From assembly GCF_000341005.1 (NCBI RefSeq), contig NZ_ANBD01000063.1, positions 1 through 47,495 of the forward strand: a stretch of 47,495 nucleotides of DNA, given 5' to 3'. The stretch is from Nocardiopsis alkaliphila YIM 80379 (GTDB lineage Bacteria > Actinomycetota > Actinomycetes > Streptosporangiales > Streptosporangiaceae). Both the position numbers and the translations under genes were made by a program. The notes beneath the pieces were generated by a model that was given only the letters and a program-made list of their open reading frames with translations, had not been told where the DNA came from and did not search any database. Shown one piece after another: positions 7,685 to 16,133 of the stretch (positions are counted from its first letter, which is position 1; each line of letters begins with the position of its first letter).

Positions 7685-8950
7685 TCAGGCGCGGGCGTCT
7701 TGCTCGGCGATGGCGTCCTCCAGATAGCGGGGACGTCCCACCAGTAGGCCGACGACGAGGTTGAGGGCCACGATGCCCATCACCATGGCCAAAGGTGCGT
7801 GCCAGCCACCGGTGAGTTCGTGCAGCAGCCCGAAGAGGAAGGGGCCGACCCCGCCCAGTAGGTAGCCCAGGCTCTGGCTGGACGCGGACATGGCGGCGGT
7901 GCCCTCGGCGGTGCGGGTGCGCACGGCGAAGATGGTCAGGGCAAGGACGAAACTGCCCATCCCCACACCGATGAAGGTGGTCCACACCCAGGTGCCCGCC
8001 AGCGGGGAGGACCACAGCCCGAGGAACCCGATCGTGTAGGAGAGCACGAACAGCACGACGAAGGGCCTCTGGTCGCGTACGCGGACGATGAGGGCGGGCA
8101 GTACCAGCGACATCGGGATGCCCAACGCGGTGAGGTAGGCCAGCATCACTCCGGCGGACTGGGCGTCCATACCCTGGTCGCGGAGCATCTGGGCGAACCA
8201 GCCGAACATGATGTAGGCGATGGTGGACTGGGTGCCGAAGTACAGCACTCCCTGCCATCCCAGACCGGTGGAGAGTACGCGACGCACACCCAGGGCCGGG
8301 CCCTCACCGTTGGAGGTGGGTTCGTGGCGCAGGGCCAAGAGCCAGGGCAGAACGGCGGCCAGGCCGAACAGGGCGTAGACGCCGATCGCGAGGCGCCACT
8401 GACCGGTGGCCTGTTCCATGGGGACGGTGGCGGCCGCGGCGATGGCGGTGCCCAGGGCCAGACCGGTGGTGTAGACGGTGGTCATCAGACCCACCCGGTG
8501 GGGGAAGTGCTGCTTCACCAAAGCGGGGAGGATGACATTACCGATCGCGCCACCGGACAGTGCCACAGCGCTCAAGGTAAGGAACAGCACGGGTTCGGGG
8601 GCCAGGGCACGGAGGGTCAGGCCGATGGTGAGCGCCGTCAGGGCGTAGACGAGCAGGTGGTGCGAGCCCAGCCGGCGAGCGAGGAGCGGAGTCAGACCGC
8701 CAAAGAGCGCGAAGCACAGAACGGGCAGGGTCGTGAGCACCCCGGCGCCCACCGCCGTCATACCCAGACCATGGGTGACCTCGTCGAGGACGGGGCCGAC
8801 ACTGGTGATGGCGGTGCGCAGGTTGAGGGCGGCCAGGGCGATGGCGACGGCCACCAGCAGAAGTGCCTTACGAGGGGTTCGGGAGGAGGTTCCGGGCCGG
8901 GTCGGGGAGGTGTTCCGCGAGGATGGATTTCGGACAGGAACGGCGCTCAT
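7685..8950 (-). CDS. MFS transporter, CynX/NimT type
   Basis: A 421-residue, twelve-segment major facilitator. The first segment contains ALNLRTAITSVGPVLDEV, the N-terminal signature of the CynX/NimT (cyanate/nitroimidazole) group. LTPLLARRLGSH marks the loop between helices 2 and 3. The frame extends to 9007, but the ATG at 8950 (MSAVPVRN) gives a normal cytoplasmic lead. The substrate is not predictable; family members export or import small anions and drugs. It is divergent from a FadR-type GntR regulator across a 168-base gap, a frequent arrangement in actinomycetes, which suggests local control by that protein. Confidence 0.9.
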   Translation of the reverse strand: MSAVPVRNPSSRNTSPTRPGTSSRTPRKALLLVAVAIALAALNLRTAITSVGPVLDEVTHGLGMTAVGAGVLTTLPVLCFALFGGLTPLLARRLGSHHLLVYALTALTIGLTLRALAPEPVLFLTLSAVALSGGAIGNVILPALVKQHFPHRVGLMTTVYTTGLALGTAIAAAATVPMEQATGQWRLAIGVYALFGLAAVLPWLLALRHEPTSNGEGPALGVRRVLSTGLGWQGVLYFGTQSTIAYIMFGWFAQMLRDQGMDAQSAGVMLAYLTALGIPMSLVLPALIVRVRDQRPFVVLFVLSYTIGFLGLWSSPLAGTWVWTTFIGVGMGSFVLALTIFAVRTRTAEGTAAMSASSQSLGYLLGGVGPFLFGLLHELTGGWHAPLAMVMGIVALNLVVGLLVGRPRYLEDAIAEQDARA

Positions 8951-9118
8951 GTAAGACGACTCACATAATCGTAGGATGACCCCATGTACTTCATGAGGAT
9001 AACGCATTGCCCTCCACCGCCGATTCCATCGCCCAACTGGTCTAGGCTCCCTCCTTAACCGATCCCTACCTGTGCGCTGGCCCTGTCATCCGGCGACCCG
9101 CCCCTAGGAGGTAAAAGC
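8951..9118. promoter_or_regulatory. Divergent promoter region of the MFS and GntR genes
   Basis: The part next to the MFS gene (8951-9005) is AT-rich for this genome and contains two CATGTA elements and a nearby CATG, possible half-sites. CTGGTCTAG near 9037 resembles half of the TGGTNNNACCA-type site bound by FadR-subfamily GntR proteins. A strong AGGAGGT ribosome site for the regulator lies at 9106-9112. No perfect operator was identified. Confidence 0.35.
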
Positions 9119-9820
9119 GTGCCCCTCGCCTCGACACGCCGGACCGGTCTCGTCGACCAGGTCATCAGTCAGCTACGAGCCCAGATCGACTCAGGTGAAT
9201 GGGGCGTGGGAGATCGCATCCCCACCGAGTCGGAACTATCCGAACAGCTCGAGGTCGGCCGTAACACCGTCCGCGAGGCCGTCCGAGCCCTGGCCCACGC
9301 GGGTCTGTTGGAGATCCGTCAGGGCGCGGGAACCTTCGTACGCGCCTCCAGCGAACTCGGCGGCGCCCTACGGCGGCGCTTGGAACGCTCGCGCCTTCGG
9401 GAGAACCTGGAGGTGCGCCGCGCACTGGAGGTCGAGGCCGCGCGTTTGGCCGCCCTGCGTCATAGCGAGGAGGACATGGCCGGCATCGACCGTGCCATGG
9501 CTCTTCGCGAGGAGGCCTGGCGTGCTCAGGACATGGGCGCGTTCGTGGAGGCGGACTTCAGTTTCCACCGTGCGGTCGTCAACGCCACCCACAACACCCT
9601 GCTCGTCGACCTCTACGACGACATCGCCCAGGTGGTCTACGCGAGCATCGCGCACACCGCCTACGAACAGAGCGACGAAGCGACCGATCAGCCCTCCACG
9701 AGCACCGAAGGGATCGACCACACCGGCCTGACCGAGGCCATCCGTGAGGCCGATCCGGTCCGGGCCGCCCGTGAGGCCACCTGTTACATCGACGAACTGC
9801 TCTCCCTCACCGAGGAGTAG
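9119..9820 (+). CDS. FadR-subfamily GntR transcriptional regulator
   Basis: A 233-residue regulator starting at GTG 9119, just after AGGAGGT. The N-terminal winged helix (residues 10-75) contains the GntR signature RIPTESELSEQLEVGRNTVREAVRALAHAGLLEIRQGAGTFV, given here only to identify the fold. The C-terminal helical FCD domain carries the metal-ligand pattern EADFSFHRAV with an Asp and His, plus a later His in DHTGLTEAI. FCD domains bind carboxylate metabolites. It probably controls the divergent MFS transporter. Confidence 0.9.
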   Translation: MPLASTRRTGLVDQVISQLRAQIDSGEWGVGDRIPTESELSEQLEVGRNTVREAVRALAHAGLLEIRQGAGTFVRASSELGGALRRRLERSRLRENLEVRRALEVEAARLAALRHSEEDMAGIDRAMALREEAWRAQDMGAFVEADFSFHRAVVNATHNTLLVDLYDDIAQVVYASIAHTAYEQSDEATDQPSTSTEGIDHTGLTEAIREADPVRAAREATCYIDELLSLTEE

Positions 9821-9881
9821 CACGGCGTGGGAGAAGCAGCGCCCACCAAGGGATGACAGCGTTCCTGGCACGTACGCGCCA

Positions 9882-9924
9882 GGCCTCGGAGCGACCCCTT
9901 GGAGTGGAAGGACGCTCCGAGGCC
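9882..9924. terminator. Bidirectional terminator between the GntR and RraA-family genes
   Basis: GGCCTCGGAGCG and CGCTCCGAGGCC form a perfect 12-bp stem with a 19-base loop between converging genes. Confidence 0.75.
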
Positions 9925-9938
9925 CAGGTCATGGGTGT

Positions 9939-10739
9939 TCAGTCGCCGCCGTAGACATCGGTGAACGCCGAGCGCGAACCTCGGCGCGGCCGCATGGAAG
10001 GGTGTTCCCCGCTCCTGGGCTCACGGCGTGGGCCGAGTGAGCGGGGCCGGCCTCGAGGTGCGGCGATGTCGGTCGCCTCACCCTCAAAGGGCCCTTCCCA
10101 GCCGGTGACCCGGGAGGGATCCAGGCCCAACAGGTCCAAGGTGCTCGCTCCCGCGCTGACTGCGTCGATGATCTCGCGTTCTCGGGAGATACTGCTCATC
10201 GTTTCGGCGATGATCGCACTCACCTGCCCGCGTGGCAGGCAGACCACCCCGTCGTCGTCCGCGACGATCCAATCCCCGCGCCGCACCGACAACGGAGCCG
10301 GCCCGAGGGCGTTCATACCGATGGGTCGGCCCACCGAACCACCGGCGTCCTGGCCGACCTCGCGGACCGAGACACCCGCGCCGAAGACCGGGAGTTCGGA
10401 GTAGGCGATGGCGGCGACGTCGCGAACGCAGCCGTCCAGCACGATCCCGGCGATGTCCCGTGTGCGCGCGGCCACGGCGAGGATCTCGTCCACATAGCCG
10501 TACTCCGATTCCCCGGACACGTCCACGACCAGGGCCGATCCCGGAGGGGCCTGGGCGATGGCCACGTGCAGAGCGAGGTTGTCGCCCGGCGCGCAGCGGA
10601 CCGGAAACGCGGTGGCGGCGAGCGTGGCCCCCGGCCAGACGGAGAAGAGGTGCGACCCGAACGGCCGGCCCCCGTTTCGGGCCAGTGCCACCGTTCCCAC
10701 AGCCGTCAACGTCCTCGCAAGCGCCACGTCAGCCTCCAT
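9939..10739 (-). CDS. RraA-like / 4-hydroxy-4-methyl-2-oxoglutarate aldolase family protein
   Basis: A 266-residue protein of the RraA/HMG-aldolase fold. The signature GIVLDGCVRDVAAIAYSELPVF supplies the Arg-Asp pair used for pyruvate enolate and metal binding in the aldolases. PPGSALVVDVSGESEYGYVDEI is the glycine-rich substrate loop region. The family core ends near residue 215; the last about 50 residues are basic and Arg/Pro-rich (RGRPRSLGPRREPRSG) and are unusual. Family members either release pyruvate from aromatic-degradation aldols or, in enterics, inhibit RNase E. With no pathway neighbours, the reaction is open. A TATAGG-like -10 lies about 40 bases upstream of the start. Confidence 0.82.
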   Translation of the reverse strand: MEADVALARTLTAVGTVALARNGGRPFGSHLFSVWPGATLAATAFPVRCAPGDNLALHVAIAQAPPGSALVVDVSGESEYGYVDEILAVAARTRDIAGIVLDGCVRDVAAIAYSELPVFGAGVSVREVGQDAGGSVGRPIGMNALGPAPLSVRRGDWIVADDDGVVCLPRGQVSAIIAETMSSISREREIIDAVSAGASTLDLLGLDPSRVTGWEGPFEGEATDIAAPRGRPRSLGPRREPRSGEHPSMRPRRGSRSAFTDVYGGD

Positions 10740-10918
10740 TACACCCGCGCCCGGTGCGGTCGATTCGGATCGACCCTTCCTATACTCACCGGTAACTTAA
10801 GCGTGACGCAAGACATGTGGGCCCGAAACACAGGAAAATGCTACCGATGGTTACACATTCATCGGGCGCGTGAACGACTTCTCACCTGACGTGATCACGC
10901 GTGGGTACACCGAACGCT

Positions 10919-11824
10919 TCAGCCGATCGCGGTGACCGAGTCCAGCGCCGCCCGAGCAGCGGCCACGTCGTGTACCCGAAAGACCCGGGCGCCTTCCCTG
11001 GCCGAGACCGCCAAGGTGGCCAACGTTCCCTCACCACGCTCGGTCAGCCCCACGCCCAGGGTCTCCCCCACGAAGTCCTTGTTGGAGACCGCCACCAGGA
11101 CCGGCCACCCGGTGGCGGCCAACTCCCCGAGCCTGCGGGTGAGCTCCAGCGAGTGGTAGGTGTTCTTACCGAAGTCGTGCGTGGGGTCGATCATCACCGC
11201 GTCGGGACGCACCCCGAGGGAGACCGCGCGTTCGGCCAGCGCGCACACCCCCGTGATCACGTCCGCCATCACGTCGTCGTAGCGCACCCGGTGGGGGTCG
11301 GTACGCGGGGCCAGACCACCACTGTGGCTGCACACCAGGCCGGTGCCGTACTCGGCGGCCACCCGGGCCAGGTCCGGGTCCGCGCCGGCCCAGGTGTCGT
11401 TGATCATGTCCACACCCGCCTCGGCGCAGGCGCGCCCCACCCCGGCCCGCCAGGTGTCCACCGAGATCACCACGTCGGGATGGCGTACACGCAGCTCGCG
11501 CACGAACGGCAGCGTGCGCCGAATCTCCTCGTCCTCGTCCACGTGCGCGCCGTACCCGGCCTTGACCCCGCCGACGTCGATGATGTCCACGCCGGCCGCC
11601 ACGGCGTGGTCGGCGGAGGTCAGCGCGGCGTCCAAGGCATAGGTGGAACCCCGGTCGTAGAAAGAGTCGGGGGTTCGGTTGATCACCCCCATCACCGCGT
11701 ACCGAAGCCCCGCGTAGGTGTGGTCGCGCAGTCGCAGTACCCCCGTTTGCGGTGGCCCCGCCTGCGATCGTCCCGATCCCGACTCCGCTGTTCCCTCCGG
11801 CACCGCCGGCCCCCCTGTCACCAT
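10919..11824 (-). CDS. folP2: FolP2-type dihydropteroate synthase homologue
   Basis: A 301-residue TIM-barrel protein of the pterin-binding family. It has NRTPDSFYDRG in place of the NVTPDSFSDGG of catalytic FolP, then DIIDVGGVKAGYG, ISVDTWRAGV, DMINDTWAGADP, DPTHDFGKNTYHS and SNKDFVGETLGVGL. These match mycobacterial FolP2 (Rv1207 type), a paralogue reported not to complement dihydropteroate synthase. True folate synthesis by this copy is therefore doubtful. The ATG at 11824 is chosen; upstream codons are low-complexity. It lies 136 bases downstream of the Lrp/AsnC gene on the same strand. No folK, folB or folE is near. Confidence 0.85.
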   Translation of the reverse strand: MVTGGPAVPEGTAESGSGRSQAGPPQTGVLRLRDHTYAGLRYAVMGVINRTPDSFYDRGSTYALDAALTSADHAVAAGVDIIDVGGVKAGYGAHVDEDEEIRRTLPFVRELRVRHPDVVISVDTWRAGVGRACAEAGVDMINDTWAGADPDLARVAAEYGTGLVCSHSGGLAPRTDPHRVRYDDVMADVITGVCALAERAVSLGVRPDAVMIDPTHDFGKNTYHSLELTRRLGELAATGWPVLVAVSNKDFVGETLGVGLTERGEGTLATLAVSAREGARVFRVHDVAAARAALDSVTAIG

Positions 11825-11960
11825 GGCCCCATCTTGGGGTACGCGTTCACGGGGTGCCACTCGGGAGCGCGGTGCCGCCCGCCCGAAGCGACCGGAAAGA
11901 CCCCGGGGCGACTCAGGGTCGTCCTGAGCCGCCCCCGGACCACGACCACGAGGACCCGCC

Positions 11961-12869
11961 TCAGGCGGACAGCCGAACCTCGGAGCGTTCACCGCTTCGA
12001 CGTTCCTTGCGGATTCGCAGGTGTTCCCAGGTCTCCACGTACGCGATCCCGGCGGTGCCCCTAATGGTCTCCAACGTCTCCACCAGCCGGCGGTGGTCGG
12101 GCGCGGTGAGCGTACCGACCACGTCGTAGCGGCCGAACCCACTGGCCAGGAAGGAGACCCTCGACATGTTGGCCAGGGCGGTGCCCAACGCGTCGGCGTC
12201 CCCACGACAACGCAGGCCGAACCCGAGTCGTTCGTTGGCGCCCACCACCGAGGGTTCCACCAGGGCGGTCACGTGCACCACTCCGGAGTCGAGCAGGCGT
12301 ACCACCCGAGAACGGGCTGCCGCCTGGGACAGCCCTACCTGACGTGCCAGGTCGGCGTATGAAGCCCGGCCGTCCTTGAGTAGTCTGCGGACCAACCGCC
12401 AGTCCAGCGCGTCCAGCTCGACCTCGCGTAGCTCACGCACGCTGCTGTGCGCGTCCTTGTACACGGCGTTGGCCCGGAAGACCTCGGCCCCGTCCACGCC
12501 CGGCAACGAGCGTAGCCGGGCGAGCTCCTTGGTGAGCGCGGCGTCATCGGCCACGCGTACCTGCGCCATGACCGGGAAGCGCCCCGCCGTCTGCGCCGCG
12601 AAGGTCACCGCCTCGCGTTCCTCCAGTTCTTCCAAGATCGAGGTGACCGGCCCCGTGACCCGAAAGAAGACCTGCCCGAGGACCTCCATGCCCACCACGC
12701 CGGCGTGCAGCACACCGACGATCCTGATCGCCCCCGATTGCACGAGCTGACGCACTCTGGCGCGCACCGCGGTCCGGGACAGACCTACTCCGTCGGCCAA
12801 TGCTTGGAAGGTCGCTCTGCCATCCCCCTGCAACGCACGCATGAGCGCGGCGTCAACCGCATCGAGCAC
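11961..12869 (-). CDS. Lrp/AsnC family regulator with duplicated domains
   Basis: A 302-residue protein, about twice the usual size. Two Lrp-type units follow one another: residues 1-145 begin with the winged helix FQALADGVGLSRTAVRARV, and residues 148-300 begin with YADLARQVGLSQAAARSRVV. Each is followed by a RAM-like ligand domain. Lrp/AsnC proteins respond to amino acids. The GTG at 12869 follows GAAAGG at a suitable distance. Whether it controls folP2 downstream is unknown. The tandem form occurs in other actinomycetes. Confidence 0.88.
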   Translation of the reverse strand: MLDAVDAALMRALQGDGRATFQALADGVGLSRTAVRARVRQLVQSGAIRIVGVLHAGVVGMEVLGQVFFRVTGPVTSILEELEEREAVTFAAQTAGRFPVMAQVRVADDAALTKELARLRSLPGVDGAEVFRANAVYKDAHSSVRELREVELDALDWRLVRRLLKDGRASYADLARQVGLSQAAARSRVVRLLDSGVVHVTALVEPSVVGANERLGFGLRCRGDADALGTALANMSRVSFLASGFGRYDVVGTLTAPDHRRLVETLETIRGTAGIAYVETWEHLRIRKERRSGERSEVRLSA

Positions 12870-13339
12870 GATGTCTGCCTTTCGTTCCCATGGCGCCGCC
12901 CTTCCCCCGGACGACGCCCCCTCCTCCGAGCCAGATCATCGCAGCTGTGACGCTCGTTCACTACTGATCGCGAAAGAAATCGGCTGATTCACCCCTTTGA
13001 TTGGTTCGATGGCGCGTTCCAATGCCTCAACGGCAGCCTCTCGGCCACGTAACAGACTTGTATAGAACATCCTTCGAATGCGGCACTCAGTGCACACAAC
13101 CCCCACAAAGCGCCACACTGATTTGGCGACCCCGTGCGAGGCCCCACAGGGGCAGCCGGGATCATGAAACCCCCCGCGCCTCCGACTCCGGCCTCGGTGA
13201 TCGGGAACCAGTGGGCCGCTCTCGGACGTGCAACCACACAAGGGAAGATCTGCAAAAAGTGGTCGCTATCGGGATGCAGTGGGGCATACAACACAAGACG
13301 GGGCGGACCAACCGTCTCACGGTGTGAGAGGAATCGTCG
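12870..13339. other. Intergenic region between the Lrp/AsnC and LCP genes
   Basis: About 470 bases containing the divergent promoters of the two flanking genes. Short open frames exist on both strands but lack ribosome sites and family likeness. A small CCCC-ACA-GGGG repeat lies near 13143. I see no clear operator, RNA gene or repeat. Confidence 0.5.
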
Positions 13340-14884
13340 GTGGCAACGCAGGACGAGCAGCGGGACGAGGCGCGAACGCGCCGGAGCAAGCGCCCGGGTA
13401 CGGGTGGGGCTCTGCTGTGGACCGCACTCTCGGTACCCCTTCCCGGGGCCGCTCACCTGCGTATGGGACACCGCCTGGCGGGCACGGCCCTGCTGACCTG
13501 CTACCTGCTCGGTATCGCGGCCTTGGTCCTGTGGGCGCTGCGGATCGGCGCGCACGAATCGGGCGGTATCACGATCCTGGCCGGGATGGCCGTGCAGGAC
13601 GTGTGGCTGCTGGGCGCGATGGGCGCGGTGTTCGTGGTCGCGGTGCTGTGGATGAGCGTGATCGTGCACTCCTGGGTCATCACCCGACCGGAAGGGGCGG
13701 GCCTGGGGCGGCGCGTGGTCGGCGCCCTGACCGTGTTGGTGCTGTGTCTGACCGTGGCCGTGCCCTCGGGGTGGGCCCTGCACGCCGGGTACACCGCCTA
13801 CGAGACGTTGGGGGCGGTGTTCGGCTCTCCCGAACGCGAGGACCTGCCCCCGCACGACGCCACCGACCCCTGGTACGGGGCCGATCGAATCAACGTGCTG
13901 TTGATCGGCGCGGACTCGGGCGACAACCGTTATGGGGCGCGCACCGACACGATGATGGTGGCGAGCGTGGACACGCACACCGGAGACACGCTCCTGGTGG
14001 GGCTGCCGCGCAACCTGGAGAACATTCGTTTCCCCGAGAACAGCACGTTGGCGGAACGCTACCCCGAGCCCTACGGCTTCGATCTGCTGCTCAACGACCT
14101 CTATCAGACCATCGCCGAAGAGCCCGAGGAGTTGGCGTTCGATCCAGCGGCCTCCGACCCCGGCGCCGATACCCTCAAGAAGGTGCTCGGGCACAACCTC
14201 GACCTGGACATCGAGTACTACGCGATGGTCGACATGATGGGTTTTCGCGACCTCATCGACGCGGTCGGCGGAGTGCAGGTGCGCATCACCGAACCCATTC
14301 CCTACGGGGTGCACGGCGGGGTCTTGGAGCCGGGTCTACGGCGCCTGAACGGGCACGACGCACTCTGGTACGGGCGTTCCCGGGTCGGCACCGATGACTA
14401 CGGACGAATGGGCCGTCAGGGGTGTCTGATCAAGTACGTGGCCGAGCAGGTCGAACCGACCACGGTGCTCACCAGCTACCGGCGCTTGGCGGGGGCGACC
14501 AAGCGGACCCTGAGCACCGACATCCCCCAATCCAAGGTGCCCGCCTTCATCGAACTGGCCGACCTGGTCACCGACGAGGGTTCCATGAGCGCCCTTCAGC
14601 TCTCACCGCCCCAGGTCAACACCGGTAACCCGGACTGGGACGAGGTCAGGACGCTGGTCGAGGAAGCCATCTCCGGTGGAAGCGAGGAGGACACGCCCGT
14701 GGAGGAGTCCTCCCCCCAAGCGGTCGACGGCACCGAGGAGGACGGTGAGGAGGGGTCCGAGGACTGGACCGAGGAAGAGCGGACCGAGTGGCAGGAGTAC
14801 ACCGGTCTGGACGAGCCCTCCCCGGCCGACCCGGGCCGCCAGGTCGGTTCGGAGGCCACCGACCTCGACACGATCTGCCCCTAG
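13340..14884 (+). CDS. LytR-CpsA-Psr (LCP) family cell-wall ligase
   Basis: A 514-residue membrane protein starting at GTG 13340 after GAGAGGA. The N-terminal about 165 residues contain about four hydrophobic segments, more than the single anchor of classical LCPs. The extracellular LCP domain spans about residues 185-400: INVLLIGADSGDNRYGARTDTMMVASVD with the conserved Asp/Arg residues that bind polyprenyl phosphate and metal, then VDMMGFRDLIDAVGGVQV and LWYGRSRVGTDDYGRMGRQ. LCP enzymes attach teichoic acids or arabinogalactan-type polymers from lipid carriers to peptidoglycan. The C-terminal about 70 residues are highly acidic (EEDGEEGSED) and probably disordered. Confidence 0.92.
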   Translation: MATQDEQRDEARTRRSKRPGTGGALLWTALSVPLPGAAHLRMGHRLAGTALLTCYLLGIAALVLWALRIGAHESGGITILAGMAVQDVWLLGAMGAVFVVAVLWMSVIVHSWVITRPEGAGLGRRVVGALTVLVLCLTVAVPSGWALHAGYTAYETLGAVFGSPEREDLPPHDATDPWYGADRINVLLIGADSGDNRYGARTDTMMVASVDTHTGDTLLVGLPRNLENIRFPENSTLAERYPEPYGFDLLLNDLYQTIAEEPEELAFDPAASDPGADTLKKVLGHNLDLDIEYYAMVDMMGFRDLIDAVGGVQVRITEPIPYGVHGGVLEPGLRRLNGHDALWYGRSRVGTDDYGRMGRQGCLIKYVAEQVEPTTVLTSYRRLAGATKRTLSTDIPQSKVPAFIELADLVTDEGSMSALQLSPPQVNTGNPDWDEVRTLVEEAISGGSEEDTPVEESSPQAVDGTEEDGEEGSEDWTEEERTEWQEYTGLDEPSPADPGRQVGSEATDLDTICP

Positions 14885-15204
14885 ACAGGGTTTTTCAGCG
14901 CTTCCGCTTCTGCCGCTCCACCCACCACCGTTCTCACAGCACGGCTTGAGGGCCGCCAGAGTCCCTCGGCACGTGTTCGGGCGCCGAAAGACAAGACAGA
15001 ACCTTCGGCGCCCGAACGGTGCTCCATGATTCACCGAACAGGATCCGACCCTCGAACGGTGAGGCGCCGCGCTCCCGAGGGTGACGGGAATCGACCTCTC
15101 CCCCCCCGGACCGATGGTCCAAACCCTCCAGGGCTCGATGACCGGAGACGGCCGAACCATCCCCGACCATTGCGGGGCGCCCCCCTACATGTGACGCTGG
15201 CGCC
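14885..15204. other. Intergenic region after the LCP gene
   Basis: About 320 bases with no supported gene. It holds the strong terminator at 14975-15017 and, toward 15204, the presumed promoter of the next gene. Nothing else was recognised. Confidence 0.5.
14975..15017 (+). terminator. LCP gene terminator
   Basis: GTTCGGGCGCCGAA and TTCGGCGCCCGAAC form a perfect 14-bp stem with a 15-base loop, about 90 bases after the stop codon. Confidence 0.7.
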
Positions 15205-15936
15205 GTGACCCCCGCACAGCTTTGGACCCTCGTCGCACTCGGCGCCTTCCACGGACTCCACCCCGGCATGGGATGGTTGCTGGCCGTCGGCCGCGGCCTC
15301 CAGGAGGGCGGCCGGGCCCAGTTGCTCAAGTCGTTGCCGGTGATCGCGCTGGGGCACGCCGGCAGTGTCGCGGTGGCCGCGGTGGCGATCACGGTGACCG
15401 GATCGATCACCGCCTCGGTGCTCTTTCCCGTGCTGGCCGGCGGGGTGATCGTGCTCGTGGGGCTGGTGATGCTGTTGTCCCGTCGGCACTTCCATTGGCG
15501 CGAGGTGCGTTTGCCTCTGTGGCAGCTCGGCGCCTGGTCCTTCCTGATGGCCTCGGCGCACGGGGCGGGCCTGATGCTGATGCCGGTCCTGGCTGGCCAG
15601 GTCTCGCACGCCCACGTGGATGGCGGTGACCATGTGGAGCACGGAACGGCCGGCGCGGCCCCGGTGGATCCGGGGGTGGCGAGTGACCGGAGCGGGGCGT
15701 CGGGAGGTACTGAAGCGATCGAGGGCACCTGGGACCTGTGGGACGCCACCTTACTGGGGTTGGCGGCCACCGGGGTGCACACTCTGGCGATGTTCGCCGC
15801 CGCGGGGGTGGCGGCATTGATCGCCTACGACTTCCTCGGGGTGCACGTCCTGCGGTGGAAGGGGGTCACCATGGACCGGGTCTGGGCCCTGACCCTGGTC
15901 CTGGGCGGAGTCTTCGTCCTGTGGTCGGTGCTGTGA
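15205..15936 (+). CDS. Conserved His-containing membrane protein
   Basis: A 243-residue integral membrane protein with about six hydrophobic segments, starting at GTG 15205. The opening GAFHGLHPGMGWLLAV and later SAHGAGLMLMPVL, GHAGSV and TGVHTLAMF place histidines inside or next to membrane segments. A His/Asp-rich loop follows (HAHVDGGDHVEHG, about residues 134-146). That pattern recalls metal permeases such as NiCoT/RcnA types, but I cannot place it in a named family. Similar proteins occur across actinomycetes as uncharacterised membrane proteins. Metal transport or sensing is only a suggestion. It stands alone between terminators. Confidence 0.75.
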   Translation: MTPAQLWTLVALGAFHGLHPGMGWLLAVGRGLQEGGRAQLLKSLPVIALGHAGSVAVAAVAITVTGSITASVLFPVLAGGVIVLVGLVMLLSRRHFHWREVRLPLWQLGAWSFLMASAHGAGLMLMPVLAGQVSHAHVDGGDHVEHGTAGAAPVDPGVASDRSGASGGTEAIEGTWDLWDATLLGLAATGVHTLAMFAAAGVAALIAYDFLGVHVLRWKGVTMDRVWALTLVLGGVFVLWSVL

Positions 15937-16010
15937 CCGGATCCGCGGCACCCGTGTCCCGGTCTCGCGGATCGGAACACGGATCCCTTTGATCTCGGCC
16001 ACAGTCGGGA

Positions 16011-16040
16011 ATGAGTCATAAGTCCTTTATGTCTCATAAA
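16011..16040. promoter_or_regulatory. Interleaved CATAA/TTATG half-sites upstream of the envelope protein gene
   Basis: Three alternating half-sites, CATAA (16017-16021), TTTATG (16026-16031) and CATAAA (16035-16040), make two overlapping inverted repeats in an otherwise GC-rich region. They lie about 95 bases before the start at 16134. This is a plausible binding site for an oligomeric regulator; no regulator is assigned. Confidence 0.4.
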
Positions 16041-16079
16041 CGAAGCACCTTTGAGGGAGCCGTAAGACACGTGCGCCCG

Positions 16080-16110
16080 GGGAGGGACGGCGAGCGAGGC
16101 CGTCCCTCCC
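16080..16110. other. Hairpin in the leader of the envelope protein gene
   Basis: GGGAGGGACGGC and GCCGTCCCTCCC form a perfect 12-bp stem with a 7-base loop. It lies 24 bases before the start codon and just before the GGAGG at 16116-16120. It could end transcription from the upstream gene or limit translation of the downstream one. Confidence 0.5.
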
Positions 16111-16133
16111 GGCCTGGAGGGACGGAAAAGTCC

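Noticed and set aside
12936-13327. Short open frames in the gap before the LCP gene
   Set aside because: No ribosome sites, no hydrophobic or domain pattern, and they overlap each other on both strands.
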